Shown here: positions 8,803-18,166 of the stretch, piece by piece
How positions within the stretch are numbered: position 1 is the stretch's first letter
Layout of the letters: each line of letters opens with the position of its first letter
Assembly (NCBI RefSeq): GCF_002504165.1
Contig: NZ_CP021404.1
Coordinates: 558,001-622,000 of the forward strand
From: Pacificitalea manganoxidans
GTDB taxonomy: Bacteria; Pseudomonadota; Alphaproteobacteria; Rhodobacterales; Rhodobacteraceae
Direction of reading: 5' to 3'
DNA: 64,000 nucleotides
Translations under genes and position numbers: made by a program
The notes under the pieces: model-generated
Told to the model about the DNA's origin: nothing
Databases searched by the model: none
What the model saw: only the letters and a program-made list of their open reading frames with translations

Positions 8803-10581
8803 ATGCCGAGCTACATGGCGCCGAACCAGGACATCCAATTTGTTCTGCACGAGGTGCTCAAGGTCGCCCAGAACGACACGCCGGGATATGACGAACTCGA
8901 CGCGGAGTTTACCTCCGCCGTTCTGGAGGAGGCCGGCAAGCTCGCCTCCGAGGTTCTCGCCCCCCTCAACACCGTCGGCGATACCGAAGGCTGCACGCTG
9001 GAAAACGGTATTGTGCGCACGCCTACCGGCTTCAAGGCCGCGTTCGACAAGATGCGCGAAGGCGGCTGGACCGCTCTCGACTGTGACGCCGATTACGGCG
9101 GGCAGGGCATGCCCTATGTGCTCAACACCGCCGTAGGCGAATTGTTTGTGTCGGCCAACATGGCCTTCAATATGTATCAGGGCCTGACCCACGGGGCCTA
9201 TACCGCGATCCACGCCCACGGGTCTGACGCACAGAAAACGACCTATCTGGAAAAGCTCGCCACCTGCGAATGGACCGGCACCATGAACCTGACGGAGCCC
9301 CATTGCGGCACCGATCTGGGCCTGCTGCGCACCAAGGCGGAGGCGCAGGACGATGGCAGCTACAAGATCACCGGGCAGAAGATCTTTATCTCCGCCGGGG
9401 ATCACGATCTGGCTGACAACATCATCCATCTGGTGCTGGCAAAGGCGCCCGGCGGCGGCGAAGGCACCCGGGGCATCAGCTTGTTCATCGTGCCGAAGTT
9501 CATGGTCAACGATGACGGCTCGCTCGGTGATCGTAACGCGGTTTCAGTCGGCAAGATCGAAGAGAAGATGGGCATCCACGGCAACTCGACCTGCGTGCTC
9601 GATTACGACGGGGCCACCGGCTATCTGCTGGGCGACCTGCACAAAGGCATGCGGGCGATGTTCACGATGATGAACGAGGCCCGGCTGGGTGTCGGCCTGC
9701 AAGGCTACGCTCAGGCCGAAGCCGCCTATCAGAACGCGGTCGCCTATGCCCGCGATCGGCTACAGGGGCGGGACGTGACCGGGGCGAAAAATCCCGATGG
9801 CCCTGCTGACCCGCTGATCGTGCATCCCGACGTGCGCCGCATGTTGCTGGATCAGAAAAGCTTCGTCGAAGGCGCGCGCGCATTCACCTATTGGGGCGCG
9901 TACCTGATTGACGAGGCCCATCGCAAGAACGACGCCGCCGCGCTGGGGCTGGTCAGCCTACTGACGCCGGTGATCAAGGGCTTCCTGACCGATAAGGGCT
10001 TTGACGCCACGATTCAGGCCCAGCAGGTCTATGGCGGTCACGGCTATATCGAAGAATGGGGCATGTCCCAATTTGCCCGCGATGCCCGGATCGCCATGAT
10101 CTACGAAGGGGCCAACGGCGTTCAGGCGCTGGACCTTGTGGGGCGCAAACTGGCGCAGGATGGCGGCAAGCATGTCATGGCCTTCTTCGATTTGGTAAAA
10201 AGCTTCATCAAGGAAAACGAAGGCGACGCGGCTCTGAAGGCCGATTTTCTCGACCCGCTGAAGGCCGCGAGCAAGGATCTTCAGACCGCTGGTATGTTCT
10301 TCATGCAGAACGGCATGAAAGACCCCAATGCCGCGCTGGCCGGATCAAGCGACTTCATGCACCTGTTCGGGCATGTCTGCCTTGGCCTGATGTGGGCCCG
10401 CAGCGCCAAGGCGGCGCGCGCCGCGCTTGATGCGGGCACGGGCGATGCGGCGTTCTATGAGACCAAGCTGCTGACCGGGCGCTACTACATGGCGCGCCAG
10501 TTGCCCGCGACGCGGATGCATCTGGCCCGCATCGAAAGCGGCGCCGAGCCGGTGATGGCACTGGACGCCGACCGGTTCTAA
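8803..10581 (+). CDS. Acyl-CoA dehydrogenase with C-terminal extension (FadE/DmdC-like)
   Basis: At 592 residues this is the long acyl-CoA dehydrogenase type, with an extra C-terminal domain of roughly 120 residues, found in DmdC and related enzymes. It contains the substrate/FAD segment [13 protein letters not shown] near residue 164, [10 protein letters not shown] near 188, and the catalytic-base region [13 protein letters not shown] near 430. The enzyme would oxidise an acyl-CoA to the 2-enoyl-CoA, passing electrons to ETF. A purine-rich AGGGAGAGAG ribosome site precedes the ATG. With the downstream thiolase and FadJ it makes a full beta-oxidation spiral. Family resemblance to DmdC (methylmercaptopropionyl-CoA dehydrogenase) means a DMSP role cannot be excluded, but the neighbours favour fatty-acid oxidation. 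Confidence 0.92.
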   Translation: MPSYMAPNQDIQFVLHEVLKVAQNDTPGYDELDAEFTSAVLEEAGKLASEVLAPLNTVGDTEGCTLENGIVRTPTGFKAAFDKMREGGWTALDCDADYGGQGMPYVLNTAVGELFVSANMAFNMYQGLTHGAYTAIHAHGSDAQKTTYLEKLATCEWTGTMNLTEPHCGTDLGLLRTKAEAQDDGSYKITGQKIFISAGDHDLADNIIHLVLAKAPGGGEGTRGISLFIVPKFMVNDDGSLGDRNAVSVGKIEEKMGIHGNSTCVLDYDGATGYLLGDLHKGMRAMFTMMNEARLGVGLQGYAQAEAAYQNAVAYARDRLQGRDVTGAKNPDGPADPLIVHPDVRRMLLDQKSFVEGARAFTYWGAYLIDEAHRKNDAAALGLVSLLTPVIKGFLTDKGFDATIQAQQVYGGHGYIEEWGMSQFARDARIAMIYEGANGVQALDLVGRKLAQDGGKHVMAFFDLVKSFIKENEGDAALKADFLDPLKAASKDLQTAGMFFMQNGMKDPNAALAGSSDFMHLFGHVCLGLMWARSAKAARAALDAGTGDAAFYETKLLTGRYYMARQLPATRMHLARIESGAEPVMALDADRF

Positions 10582-10592
10582 GCCGATCCTCG

Positions 10593-10622
10593 GGGCGCGC
10601 GCGGCACGGTCCGCGCGCGCCC
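10593..10622 (+). other. 12-bp GC hairpin between the dehydrogenase and the small RHH-like gene
   Basis: GGGCGCGCGCGG pairs perfectly with CCGCGCGCGCCC around a 6-base loop. No T-run follows, so it probably stabilises or partly separates transcripts rather than terminating fully. Confidence 0.5.
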
Positions 10623-10637
10623 TCGAAGGAGCCCCCA

Positions 10638-10850
10638 ATGCCCAAGCGCCTGCGCCTGACCCGCCGATTCTCCGTTGCGATGAGCGAGGACGGCTATCGT
10701 CGTCTGCGGCGGCTGGCGGCGGAGGCGGGGCTTGATGAGGGCGAGTTGCTGTCATTTCTGTTCGAGAATCTCGACAGCGTGATCGACGAAGACAAATTTG
10801 GGCACCGTCTGCGGCTGTTCAACGCCGAACTGGACGCGCGGAAGCGCTGA
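10638..10850 (+). CDS. Small basic protein, possible ribbon-helix-helix regulator
   Basis: This 70-residue protein is preceded by an AGGAG ribosome site 7 bases from the start. After a basic start (PKRLRLTRR) comes a short strand-like stretch, RFSVAMSEDGYRRLRRLAAEAGL, then a second helix DEGELLSFLFENL. The strand-helix-helix order and spacing resemble CopG/Arc ribbon-helix-helix proteins, in which the strand contacts DNA. The resemblance is by eye only; it could equally be an uncharacterised small protein. It sits inside the beta-oxidation cluster between the dehydrogenase and a glutathione transferase, in the same direction. Confidence 0.7.
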   Translation: MPKRLRLTRRFSVAMSEDGYRRLRRLAAEAGLDEGELLSFLFENLDSVIDEDKFGHRLRLFNAELDARKR

Positions 10851-10995
10851 TCCGGTCCGGGGGGCGTGGGTATCCGGCGCCAACACCCGCTGCTGATTTG
10901 TGCCGTTGCGTCGTGAGTATTTCAGGGAAGCCGAAGTGGCTTTACCCTCGCGCAGCCGATGTCATGCTGCACCCATCGCGGGAGAGGAATGAACC

Positions 10996-11631
10996 ATGAC
11001 CATCAAGCTGCATTGCTTTGGCGAGAGCGGAAACAGCTACAAGGCGGCGTTGCCGTTGGACTTGTCCGGGCTTGGCTGGGAGCCGGTGAAGGTGGATTTC
11101 TTTAACGGTGAGGCGCGGGGCGAGGCCTATCGCGCGCTCAACCCGATGGGCGAGGCACCCATGCTTGTCGCGGGCGATCTGTGTCTGACCCAGTCCGGGG
11201 TGATCCAATCGTGGATCACCGAACAGACCGGGCAGTTCGGCGGCGCCGACCGGGCAGAGGCGCGCGAGGTGCTGCGCTGGGTTCTGTGGGACAACCACAA
11301 ACTGTCGTCGCAAGCGGGCACGGTGCGCTTTCTTGCCAATTTCCTGCCCGAGGATAAACGGCCCGCTGGTGTGATCCCGTTCCTGCAAGGGCGCCTGCGC
11401 GCGGCGTATCAAGTGCTTGATGCGCATCTTGCGGGGCGCGACTGGATTGTCGGCGACGGCCCTACCAACGCTGATTTTTCCTGCTGCGGCTACCTGTATT
11501 ACCCCGAGCCGTTCGGCTTCGACCGGGCCGATTGGCCCGCCATCGACGCTTGGCTCGACCGGATCGCCGCCCTGCCGGGCTGGCAACACCCCTATGACCT
11601 GATGCCGGGGCATCCGTCGGACCGCGCGTGA
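10996..11631 (+). CDS. Glutathione S-transferase family protein
   Basis: The 211-residue protein begins with a thioredoxin-like domain (IKLHCFGESGNSYKAAL, then NPMGEAPMLV with the cis-proline, and LTQSGVIQSWI) over about residues 1-78. An all-helical GST C-terminal domain follows, with GPTNADFSCCGYLYY near residue 155 as the conserved N-capping segment. The catalytic residue is most likely Ser near residue 13, as in several bacterial classes. Its substrate is unknown. Its place between the acyl-CoA dehydrogenase and thiolase suggests detoxification of reactive enoyl or aldehyde products, which is inference. Confidence 0.87.
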   Translation: MTIKLHCFGESGNSYKAALPLDLSGLGWEPVKVDFFNGEARGEAYRALNPMGEAPMLVAGDLCLTQSGVIQSWITEQTGQFGGADRAEAREVLRWVLWDNHKLSSQAGTVRFLANFLPEDKRPAGVIPFLQGRLRAAYQVLDAHLAGRDWIVGDGPTNADFSCCGYLYYPEPFGFDRADWPAIDAWLDRIAALPGWQHPYDLMPGHPSDRA

Positions 11632-11671
11632 CGCCGGACGACAGCCCACGACACATGAAGGAGGAGACCAC

Positions 11672-12883
11672 ATGACCGAGGCCTATATCTACGACGCCGT
11701 GCGCACCCCGCGCGGCAAAGGCCGCAAGGATGGCAGCCTGCACGAGGTCACCTCGGTGCGGCTGTCGGCGGTGACGCTGAACGCGCTGAAGGACCGCAAC
11801 GGGCTGGAAGGCCACGCTGTCGAAGACGTGATCTGGGGCAATGCCACGCAGGTGATGGAGCAGGGCGGCTGTCTGGCTCGCACCGCGGTGCTGGCGTCTA
11901 AGCTGGATGAACGCATTCCGGGCCTGTCGATCAACCGCTTCTGCGCCAGCGGTATGGAGGCGGTGAACCTTGCCGCCAATCAGGTGCGTGGCGGGGCTGG
12001 TGACGGCTACATCGCCGGCGGCGTCGAAATGATGAGCCGCGTTGCGATGGGGTCCGACGGGGCGGCGATTGCCGTCGATCCGACCGTCGCGATGAAAAGC
12101 TATTTCGTGCCGCAGGGCATCAGCGCCGACATCATCGCCACCATGTATGGCGTGACCCGCGATCAGGCCGATGCGCTGGCGGTCGAAAGCCAGAAACGCG
12201 CCGCTGCGGCATGGGAAGCCGGGTATTTCGACAAGACCGTGATTCCGGTGACGGATCAAAACGGATTGCCGATCCTGACCCGCGACGAATATCTGCGCCC
12301 CGACACCAATATGCAAAGCCTCGGCGCATTGCGTCCGGCGTTCAAGGACATGGGCGAAGTCATGCCCGGCTTCGATGCTGTGGCGCTGATGAAATACCCG
12401 CAGCTAGAGCGCATCGACCACATCCACCATGCAGGCAACAGCTCCGGCATCGTGGACGGGGCGGCGGGCGTTCTGATCGGGTCCAAGGCGTTTGGCGAAG
12501 CCCACGGGCTGAAGCCGCGCGCCCGCATTCGCGCCACGGCCAAGATCGGCACCGATCCCACCATCATGCTCACCGGCCCGGTTCCCGTGACCGAGAAGAT
12601 CCTCGCCGATAGCGGCATGAGCATCGGCGATATCGACCTGTTCGAAGTGAACGAGGCGTTTGCCTCGGTCGTGCTGCGCTTCATGCAGGCTTTCGATGTC
12701 GATCCGGCAAAGGTGAACCCGAATGGCGGGGCCATCGCCATGGGTCACCCGCTGGGCGCGACCGGCGCGATCATCATTGGCGCGTTGCTCGACGAGATGG
12801 AGCGCGCCGACAAGGAAACCGGCTTGGCCACGCTATGCGTCGCGTCCGGCATGGGCGCCGCGACCATTCTGGAACGCGTGTGA
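11672..12883 (+). CDS. fadA: Acetyl-CoA C-acyltransferase (thiolase)
   Basis: This 403-residue thiolase carries out the last step of beta-oxidation, cleaving 3-ketoacyl-CoA with CoA. The acyl-accepting cysteine lies in SINRFCASGMEAV near residue 91, the catalytic histidine in GGAIAMGHPLGATGA near 359, and the second cysteine in LCVASGMGAA near 391. That last segment differs from the usual CIGGGMGAA form but keeps the cysteine. An AAGGAGGAG ribosome site precedes the ATG. The gene ends 14 bases before the fadJ start, and the two are expected to form the trifunctional complex. It is longer than acetoacetyl-CoA thiolases of the PhaA type would require, and the FadJ partner supports a FadA/FadI role. 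Confidence 0.93.
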   Translation: MTEAYIYDAVRTPRGKGRKDGSLHEVTSVRLSAVTLNALKDRNGLEGHAVEDVIWGNATQVMEQGGCLARTAVLASKLDERIPGLSINRFCASGMEAVNLAANQVRGGAGDGYIAGGVEMMSRVAMGSDGAAIAVDPTVAMKSYFVPQGISADIIATMYGVTRDQADALAVESQKRAAAAWEAGYFDKTVIPVTDQNGLPILTRDEYLRPDTNMQSLGALRPAFKDMGEVMPGFDAVALMKYPQLERIDHIHHAGNSSGIVDGAAGVLIGSKAFGEAHGLKPRARIRATAKIGTDPTIMLTGPVPVTEKILADSGMSIGDIDLFEVNEAFASVVLRFMQAFDVDPAKVNPNGGAIAMGHPLGATGAIIIGALLDEMERADKETGLATLCVASGMGAATILERV

Positions 12884-12897
12884 GAGGGGGAGAGCAG

Positions 12898-15099
12898 ATG
12901 ACCGATTTCACCATGAAGACCGACGCCGACGGCGTCGCCATCATCACCTGGGACGTGCCGGGCAAGTCGATGAACGTGCTCAGCATCGCCGCGTTGGAAC
13001 AGCTGATCGCCCATGTCGAGGCCGCCCTGGCCGATGACGCGGTCAAGGGCATCGTCATCACCTCCGCCAAGGCCGACTTCGCCGGTGGCATGGACCTGAA
13101 CGTTCTGGCGCGGATGCGCGAGGATGCGGGCGATGAACCGGCCCGCGGCCTGTTCGAAGGCATCATGCAGATGCACAAGGCGCTGCGCCTCATCGAGCGC
13201 GCGGGCATGGATGACAAGAACAAGGGCGGCAAACCTATCGCCGCCGCGCTGCCGGGCACCGCGCTGGGCATCGGTCTGGAAATCCCACTGGCCTGTCACC
13301 GCATCTTTGCCGCCGATAATCCGAAGGCCAAGATCGGCCTGCCTGAAATCATGGTCGGCATCTTCCCCGGTGCTGGCGGCACCACGCGGTTGGTGCGCAA
13401 GCTGGGTGTCATGACAGCCTCGCCGTTCCTTCTGGAAGGCAAGCTGTCGGACCCGCAGAAGGCGCGCGCCGCAGGCATCATCGACGAGGTCGTGGACGAT
13501 CCCGTCGCCGCCGCGAAAGCATGGGTGCTGGGCGCGGGGGACGCCGATATCGTGAAGCCGTGGGATCAGAAGGGCTATAAGCTGCCCGGCGGCGCGCCCT
13601 ATCACCCGGCAGGGTTCATGACCTTTGTCGGCGCATCCGCGATGGTGCATGGCAAGACCAAGGGCGTCTACCCGGCGGCCAAGGCGATGCTGTCGGCGGT
13701 CTACGAAGGCGCGATGGTGCCGTTTGACACCGCGCTGAAAATCGAAGCGCGCTGGTTCACCAACGTTCTGATGAACCCGTCCTCCTCCGCAATGATCCGG
13801 TCGCTGTTTATCAACAAGACCGCGCTGGAGAAGGGCGCGAACCGCCCCGACGCGCCTGATCAGACGGTGAAGAAGGTCGGCGTCATCGGCGCAGGGATGA
13901 TGGGCGCGGGTATCGCGCTGGTCTCCGCGCAGGCGGGGATCGAGGTGGTGCTGGTCGATGCCAGCCAAGAGGCCGCCGAGCGCGGTAAATCCTATACCGC
14001 CGATTACATGGACAAGGGCATCGCCCGGAAGAAGGCCACGCCCGAGAAGAAGGACGCGGCGCTGGCGCGCATCACCGCGACCGACGATTACCAGCAGCTT
14101 GCCGGTTGCGACCTGATCGTCGAGGCGGTGTTCGAAGACCCCAAGGTCAAGGCCGAGGTCACCGCCAAGGTCGAAGCCATCGTCGGCCCGGACTGCATCT
14201 TTGCCACCAACACCTCAACCCTGCCGATCACCGATCTGGCCCGCGCCAGCGCCCGGCCCGAGAAGTTCATCGGCATCCACTTCTTCTCCCCGGTCGAGAA
14301 GATGGCGCTGGTGGAGATCATCAAGGGCGAGCAAACCGGCGATGCCGCCGTGGCCAAGGCGCTCGATTTCGTGCGCCAGATCCGCAAGACGCCCATCGTG
14401 GTCAATGATGCGCGCTTCTTCTACGCGAACCGCTGCATCATCCCTTACATCAACGAAGGCATCCGCATGGTCGCCGAAGGGGTGGAGCCTGCGCTGATCG
14501 AAAACGCGGCGAAGCTGGTGGGCATGCCGCTCGGGCCGCTGCAACTGGTCGATGAGACCTCGATCGACCTTGGCGTGAAAATCGCCAAAGCCACCCGCGC
14601 CGCGATGGGCGATGCCTATCCCGACGGGGCGGTGGACGAGGTGCTGTTCTGGATGGCCGATCAGGGCCGTCTGGGCCGCAAATCCAAATCCGGCTTCTAT
14701 GCCTATGACGACAAAGGCAAGCGTCAGGGACTGTGGGATGGGCTGGCCGGGAAATACCCGGTGGCCGACACCCAGCCCGATCTGGCTGAAGTGCAGCAGC
14801 GCCTGCTGTTCGCGCAGGTGCTGGAGGCGGTGCGGGCCTTTGAGGATGGCGTGCTGACCGACATTCGCGAAGGCGATGTGGGCGCGATCCTTGGCTGGGG
14901 CTTTGCGCCGTGGTCGGGGGGGCCGTTCGGCTGGCTTGACATCATCGGTGCTGAACGGGCGGTGGAATTCACCGAAGTGCTGACCGCCACCCACGGCGAC
15001 CGTTTCGCCACGCCGCAATTGCTGCGGGACATGGCGGCAGCGGGCGACAGCTTCTACGAGCGGTTCGGTGACGGGGCCGCAATGGTTCAGGCTGCCTGA
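12898..15099 (+). CDS. fadJ: Multifunctional enoyl-CoA hydratase / 3-hydroxyacyl-CoA dehydrogenase
   Basis: The 733-residue protein has an N-terminal crotonase-fold hydratase domain (about residues 1-290), with FAGGMDLNVL near 61 and GIGLEIPLACH near 125 providing the oxyanion and Glu residues. An NAD-binding hydroxyacyl-CoA dehydrogenase domain follows (KVGVIGAGMMGAGIAL near 328, then GIHFFSPVEKM with the catalytic His near 462). Two 3HCDH C-terminal domains complete it. It hydrates enoyl-CoA and oxidises the product to 3-ketoacyl-CoA for the neighbouring thiolase. The start at 12898 follows a GGGGGAGAG site; an earlier in-frame ATG at 12835 lies inside fadA. The 3' end overlaps the convergent sulfotransferase gene by 13 bases. 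The symbol fadJ versus fadB is a matter of convention here. Confidence 0.94.
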   Translation: MTDFTMKTDADGVAIITWDVPGKSMNVLSIAALEQLIAHVEAALADDAVKGIVITSAKADFAGGMDLNVLARMREDAGDEPARGLFEGIMQMHKALRLIERAGMDDKNKGGKPIAAALPGTALGIGLEIPLACHRIFAADNPKAKIGLPEIMVGIFPGAGGTTRLVRKLGVMTASPFLLEGKLSDPQKARAAGIIDEVVDDPVAAAKAWVLGAGDADIVKPWDQKGYKLPGGAPYHPAGFMTFVGASAMVHGKTKGVYPAAKAMLSAVYEGAMVPFDTALKIEARWFTNVLMNPSSSAMIRSLFINKTALEKGANRPDAPDQTVKKVGVIGAGMMGAGIALVSAQAGIEVVLVDASQEAAERGKSYTADYMDKGIARKKATPEKKDAALARITATDDYQQLAGCDLIVEAVFEDPKVKAEVTAKVEAIVGPDCIFATNTSTLPITDLARASARPEKFIGIHFFSPVEKMALVEIIKGEQTGDAAVAKALDFVRQIRKTPIVVNDARFFYANRCIIPYINEGIRMVAEGVEPALIENAAKLVGMPLGPLQLVDETSIDLGVKIAKATRAAMGDAYPDGAVDEVLFWMADQGRLGRKSKSGFYAYDDKGKRQGLWDGLAGKYPVADTQPDLAEVQQRLLFAQVLEAVRAFEDGVLTDIREGDVGAILGWGFAPWSGGPFGWLDIIGAERAVEFTEVLTATHGDRFATPQLLRDMAAAGDSFYERFGDGAAMVQAA

Positions 15100-15746
15100 T
15101 CGAAGCGATAGCCGAACCGGGCAATATCAGGAGCGCAGAGCCGGGCGACCAGCTCTGCGCTTTTGTCGTCATAGTAGCTGCGGAAATCGGCGCGGCGGGT
15201 GCTGGCATTCACGCCTGCGGGCAGGGTCAGCGGAAATCCCAGATGCGCGCGGACGGGGGCCAGATCCTGTTCCAGCGCCTCCAGCCGGACGAAAGCCGCG
15301 CAGTGCTCCACCCCGTCCGCGCGGCGCATGTAGCTGCCATAGGGCGCGTTGTGCAGGCTCGCGCGGGTCTGGGGATGCGCCAGAAACGCCGCAAAGGACA
15401 AATCCCGCGCCAGTCCGACTGCCGGATGATCGAAGCTCTGCCCGCGCAGCCAGTGATAGTAGCTCACCACGCGGTCCCACGGATTGCGCACCAGCGTGAA
15501 GGTGAAAAGACCCGCGATCTCGGCATCCGGGATCAGGCCCGAAATATCCGCAAGCGTGCTGTGTTTCCAAAGCCGCCCGCGTGCCGTGACCCCGGTCAGC
15601 CGCCGCTTGCGCCGCCGGGCCTTGGGCGTGTCGCCGATCAGGATATCGTCGGCCATCGCGCGGGCCTCCAGCGCCAGCGCCATCGCGGTGCCGCCGGTCT
15701 TGGGGATATGGACAAAGATATAGCCACGGCCACGGGAGATAATCAT
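15087..15746 (-). CDS. Sulfotransferase family protein
   Basis: The 219-residue protein opens with the PAPS 5'-phosphosulfate loop FVHIPKTGGTAMA near residue 11 and has the 3'-phosphate motif LVRNPWDRVVSYYHW near 90. Both are diagnostic for the sulfotransferase family 2 fold. It would transfer sulfate from PAPS to an unknown acceptor, perhaps a carbohydrate. The start at 15746 (MIISRG) puts the first strand in the expected place; the frame extends upstream but without domain content. It stands alone, convergent with fadJ (13-base overlap) and divergent from the gene at 15872. No carbohydrate-synthesis genes lie near. Confidence 0.85.
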   Translation of the reverse strand: MIISRGRGYIFVHIPKTGGTAMALALEARAMADDILIGDTPKARRRKRRLTGVTARGRLWKHSTLADISGLIPDAEIAGLFTFTLVRNPWDRVVSYYHWLRGQSFDHPAVGLARDLSFAAFLAHPQTRASLHNAPYGSYMRRADGVEHCAAFVRLEALEQDLAPVRAHLGFPLTLPAGVNASTRRADFRSYYDDKSAELVARLCAPDIARFGYRFDQAA

Positions 15747-15871
15747 GCGATCGACGCTAGCGTCTGCGCGCGATCTGGGCCAGCATCCGTGCGGGTGGCG
15801 ATTGTTCGCCACACGGGCCTGCGCTATCGTGCCGGCATGACAAGAGGCAGACGAGCAGGCCCATCGCCCAA

Positions 15872-16885
15872 ATGACGGCGCTATCGCAGTATCAGCGGCT
15901 GGAATGTCCCGGCGTCTGGACGCCCGAACCGGGCGCCCGCAGGATCAACGTGATCGTGTCCTTCGGCAACAGCTCGCTTGTGATTTCGGATGGCAACAAC
16001 CGGGCGCTCAGCCATTGGTCGCTGGCCGCGACGGAACGAGTGAACCCGGACGAAAGCCCGGCCTTCTACAGCCCGACCGCCGAAGCGTCTGAATTGCTGG
16101 AAATCGACGACGATACCATGATCGAGGCCATCGAAACCGTGCGCCGTGCGGTCAACCGCACCCGCCCGGTGCGGGGGCGGCTGCGGGTGTTGGGGCTTGT
16201 CGGCTCGGCGGCGGCGGTGTTGGCGTTAGGTGTGTTCTGGCTGCCCGGCGCCTTGGCCCGCCACACGGTCGACGTGGTGCCGGATCCGACCCGCGCGGAA
16301 ATCGGCGCGCAATTGTTTCAGGCCATCGACCGCGTGTCCGGCGAGCCATGCCGCACGACGCGGGGTGAGCGCGCGCTGGCCAAAATGCACACCCGATTGG
16401 TGCCGCCCGGTGCGGGGGGCGGGCTGATCGTTTTGCCGGATGGGGTGCGGGGCGCGGTCAGCCTGCCGGGCGGGCTCATCCTGCTCGACCGGCGTCTGGT
16501 CGAGGATTACGATACGCCGGATGTGGCTGCGGGCTATGTGCTGGCGGAATTGTCGCGCCACGAAGACCCGCTGATGCGCCTGCTCGACACCGCTGGCGTG
16601 CGCGCCACCCTGCGGCTGCTGACCACGGGCACGATGAGCGAAAGCATCCTGACGGATTATGCGGAGGCGCTGGTTGCCACCCCGCCGACGCCCGCCACCA
16701 TCGACCAGCAACTGGCCGAGTTCGCCCGCGCAAAGGTATCCTCGACGCCCTATGCCTATGCCAAGGATGTCACCGGCGAGGCCACGCTGCCGCTGATCGA
16801 AGCGGACCCCATGCGCGGCGGCGACGCGGTGGAGGTTCTGGCCGATAGTGATTGGGTGGCGTTGCAAGGCATCTGCGGGCAGTAG
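15872..16885 (+). CDS. Single-pass membrane protein resembling an inactive M48-type peptidase
   Basis: The 337-residue protein has a cytosolic N-terminal part of about 105 residues starting with a small beta-rich region (INVIVSFGNSSLVISDG). One transmembrane helix follows (VLGLVGSAAAVLALGVFWLPGAL, near residues 104-126), then an extracytoplasmic domain. In that domain SLPGGLILLDRRLVED followed by AAGYVLAELSRHEDPL matches the layout of M48 peptidases, where a PGG strand precedes the HExxH helix. Here the helix reads AELSRHE, so the zinc ligands are missing. It may be a pseudopeptidase or an unrelated fold. A strong terminator follows. Confidence 0.8.
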   Translation: MTALSQYQRLECPGVWTPEPGARRINVIVSFGNSSLVISDGNNRALSHWSLAATERVNPDESPAFYSPTAEASELLEIDDDTMIEAIETVRRAVNRTRPVRGRLRVLGLVGSAAAVLALGVFWLPGALARHTVDVVPDPTRAEIGAQLFQAIDRVSGEPCRTTRGERALAKMHTRLVPPGAGGGLIVLPDGVRGAVSLPGGLILLDRRLVEDYDTPDVAAGYVLAELSRHEDPLMRLLDTAGVRATLRLLTTGTMSESILTDYAEALVATPPTPATIDQQLAEFARAKVSSTPYAYAKDVTGEATLPLIEADPMRGGDAVEVLADSDWVALQGICGQ

Positions 16886-16916
16886 CCCGTGCTGCAATCA
16901 AACAGCTGCAAAAGCG

Positions 16917-16949
16917 ACGCCCCGCCCGATGTCTCGGGCGGGGCGTTTT
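16917..16949 (+). terminator. Rho-independent terminator
   Basis: A perfect 13-bp stem (ACGCCCCGCCCGA / TCGGGCGGGGCGT) with a TGTC loop is followed by TTTT. It ends the gene at 15872 and lies 36 bases from the convergent SPOR gene. Confidence 0.88.
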
Positions 16950-16984
16950 ACCTGATGAAACCTGCGAGGTTTTTGGTCTTCTTG

Positions 16985-18109
16985 TTATCTGCGGAGAAAG
17001 GCGTCGGAATAGCCCGCACGCCGGGCCGCGCCGAGCGCGGCGTTTAACTGTCCGGCATCCGTGAATGGCCCGGCCAGAACAATCTGAAGTGGCTTTCCGT
17101 TTTGCCGGGTCGCAGCCGTGCGCACCGGCAAGCCCATTGCGCGCAGCCGGTTCACGGCTTTGCCGACATTTGCGGGCGCGCCATAGGTGCCCACCTGCAC
17201 ATACCGTGCGGCGGTCGGGGCCGAAGCAGCGGTTTTCGGAGCGGATTTGGACGAATAGCGGGGGGCCGCGCTGCCGGTCGGCTGGGTCAGGATCAGGCGC
17301 CGGTTTTCGGTAATGACGCCGGAGCCTGCGGCGGGGCGATTGGTGTTGTGCCGCCCGTCGGTGTTGACGCGGCGATACCCGTTCGGTGTCGGCGCATCGG
17401 GGCCGATTAGCAGCATCGGGCCTTTCAGATCGCCGCTGCGCCGGGTGCGCACGGCCCCGGCATTGCTGTCATCATAGGGGCTGATGTCCTGCGGGCCGCA
17501 CCGCGCACCGGGGTTGATATAGGGTGCGCTTGCCGCGGATACGCCGGGGCAGGCAGGCTGCCGGACGACGCGCTGTGTGCGCGCGGGGACTGCGGCGCGG
17601 GCCTTTGCCTGCGCGGCGGCACGGGCATTGGCCTGTGCCTGCGCCTGAGCGCGCGCGTTGGCCTGTGCCTGTGCCTGTGCCTTGGCATGCGCGGCGGCTT
17701 GCGCCTGTGCGCGGGCGTTTGCCTCTGCCTGCGCACGGGCGGCGGCCTGCGCTTTCGCTTGTGCCGCGCTTACGGTGCGGACCGCAGGAGCGGCCTGCAC
17801 AGGCGCCGCAACCACGGGCGCGGGTTTCGCGGGGGATTGCGGTGCGGGTGCGACGGCGCGGGCGAGGCTCGGCTGCTGTCCGCAGATCACATTGCGCTTG
17901 CGATCCACACGGGGCACCCAGCGCACCGCACCACCGAAGCCCGCGCGAATATAAACGCAGCCTTGGCTGTCGATATACTGATTGGCCGTGTAGCTGCTCG
18001 GCGGATATTCGGCAGGCTGGTCTTTCGACCGCAGCGTCTGGGCGTGACCGGCGCTGACGGCGATCCCACTGACGAGAAACGCCGCGAGGAGCATTCTGCT
18101 GGCAGACAT
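16985..18109 (-). CDS. Exported SPOR-domain protein with Ala/Gln-rich linker
   Basis: The 374-residue protein starts with a signal peptide (MLLAAFLVSGIAVSAGHA) and a short domain with two cysteines (DSQGCVYIRAGFGGAVRWVPR, then NVICGQ). A linker of about 100 residues dominated by Ala, Gln, Arg and Lys in short repeats follows, then a C-terminal SPOR domain (ARYVQVGTYGAPANVGKAVNRL to the end). SPOR domains bind denuded glycan strands at the septum, so a role in cell division or wall remodelling is likely. The start at 18109 has GGGGA five bases upstream; a GTG at 18121 is possible. It lies 57 bases downstream of upp on the same strand. Confidence 0.85.
   Translation of the reverse strand: MSASRMLLAAFLVSGIAVSAGHAQTLRSKDQPAEYPPSSYTANQYIDSQGCVYIRAGFGGAVRWVPRVDRKRNVICGQQPSLARAVAPAPQSPAKPAPVVAAPVQAAPAVRTVSAAQAKAQAAARAQAEANARAQAQAAAHAKAQAQAQANARAQAQAQANARAAAQAKARAAVPARTQRVVRQPACPGVSAASAPYINPGARCGPQDISPYDDSNAGAVRTRRSGDLKGPMLLIGPDAPTPNGYRRVNTDGRHNTNRPAAGSGVITENRRLILTQPTGSAAPRYSSKSAPKTAASAPTAARYVQVGTYGAPANVGKAVNRLRAMGLPVRTAATRQNGKPLQIVLAGPFTDAGQLNAALGAARRAGYSDAFLRR
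17578..17770 (-). repeat. Degenerate tandem repeats encoding the Ala/Gln linker
   Basis: The coding DNA repeats GCC, GCG and CAG-type codons as units such as AQAQANARAQAQ. The unit is variable, so this is low-complexity coding sequence rather than a CRISPR or satellite. Confidence 0.75.
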
Positions 18110-18166
18110 CGTATTCCCCACAAGATGTTGTGAAACTGTGTCCGAAAGGCACCAGCTAGTAAAGGT

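Noticed and set aside
17578-17770. Repetitive DNA considered as a CRISPR array
   Set aside because: Units are irregular, have no unique spacers, and encode the Ala/Gln linker of the SPOR protein in frame.
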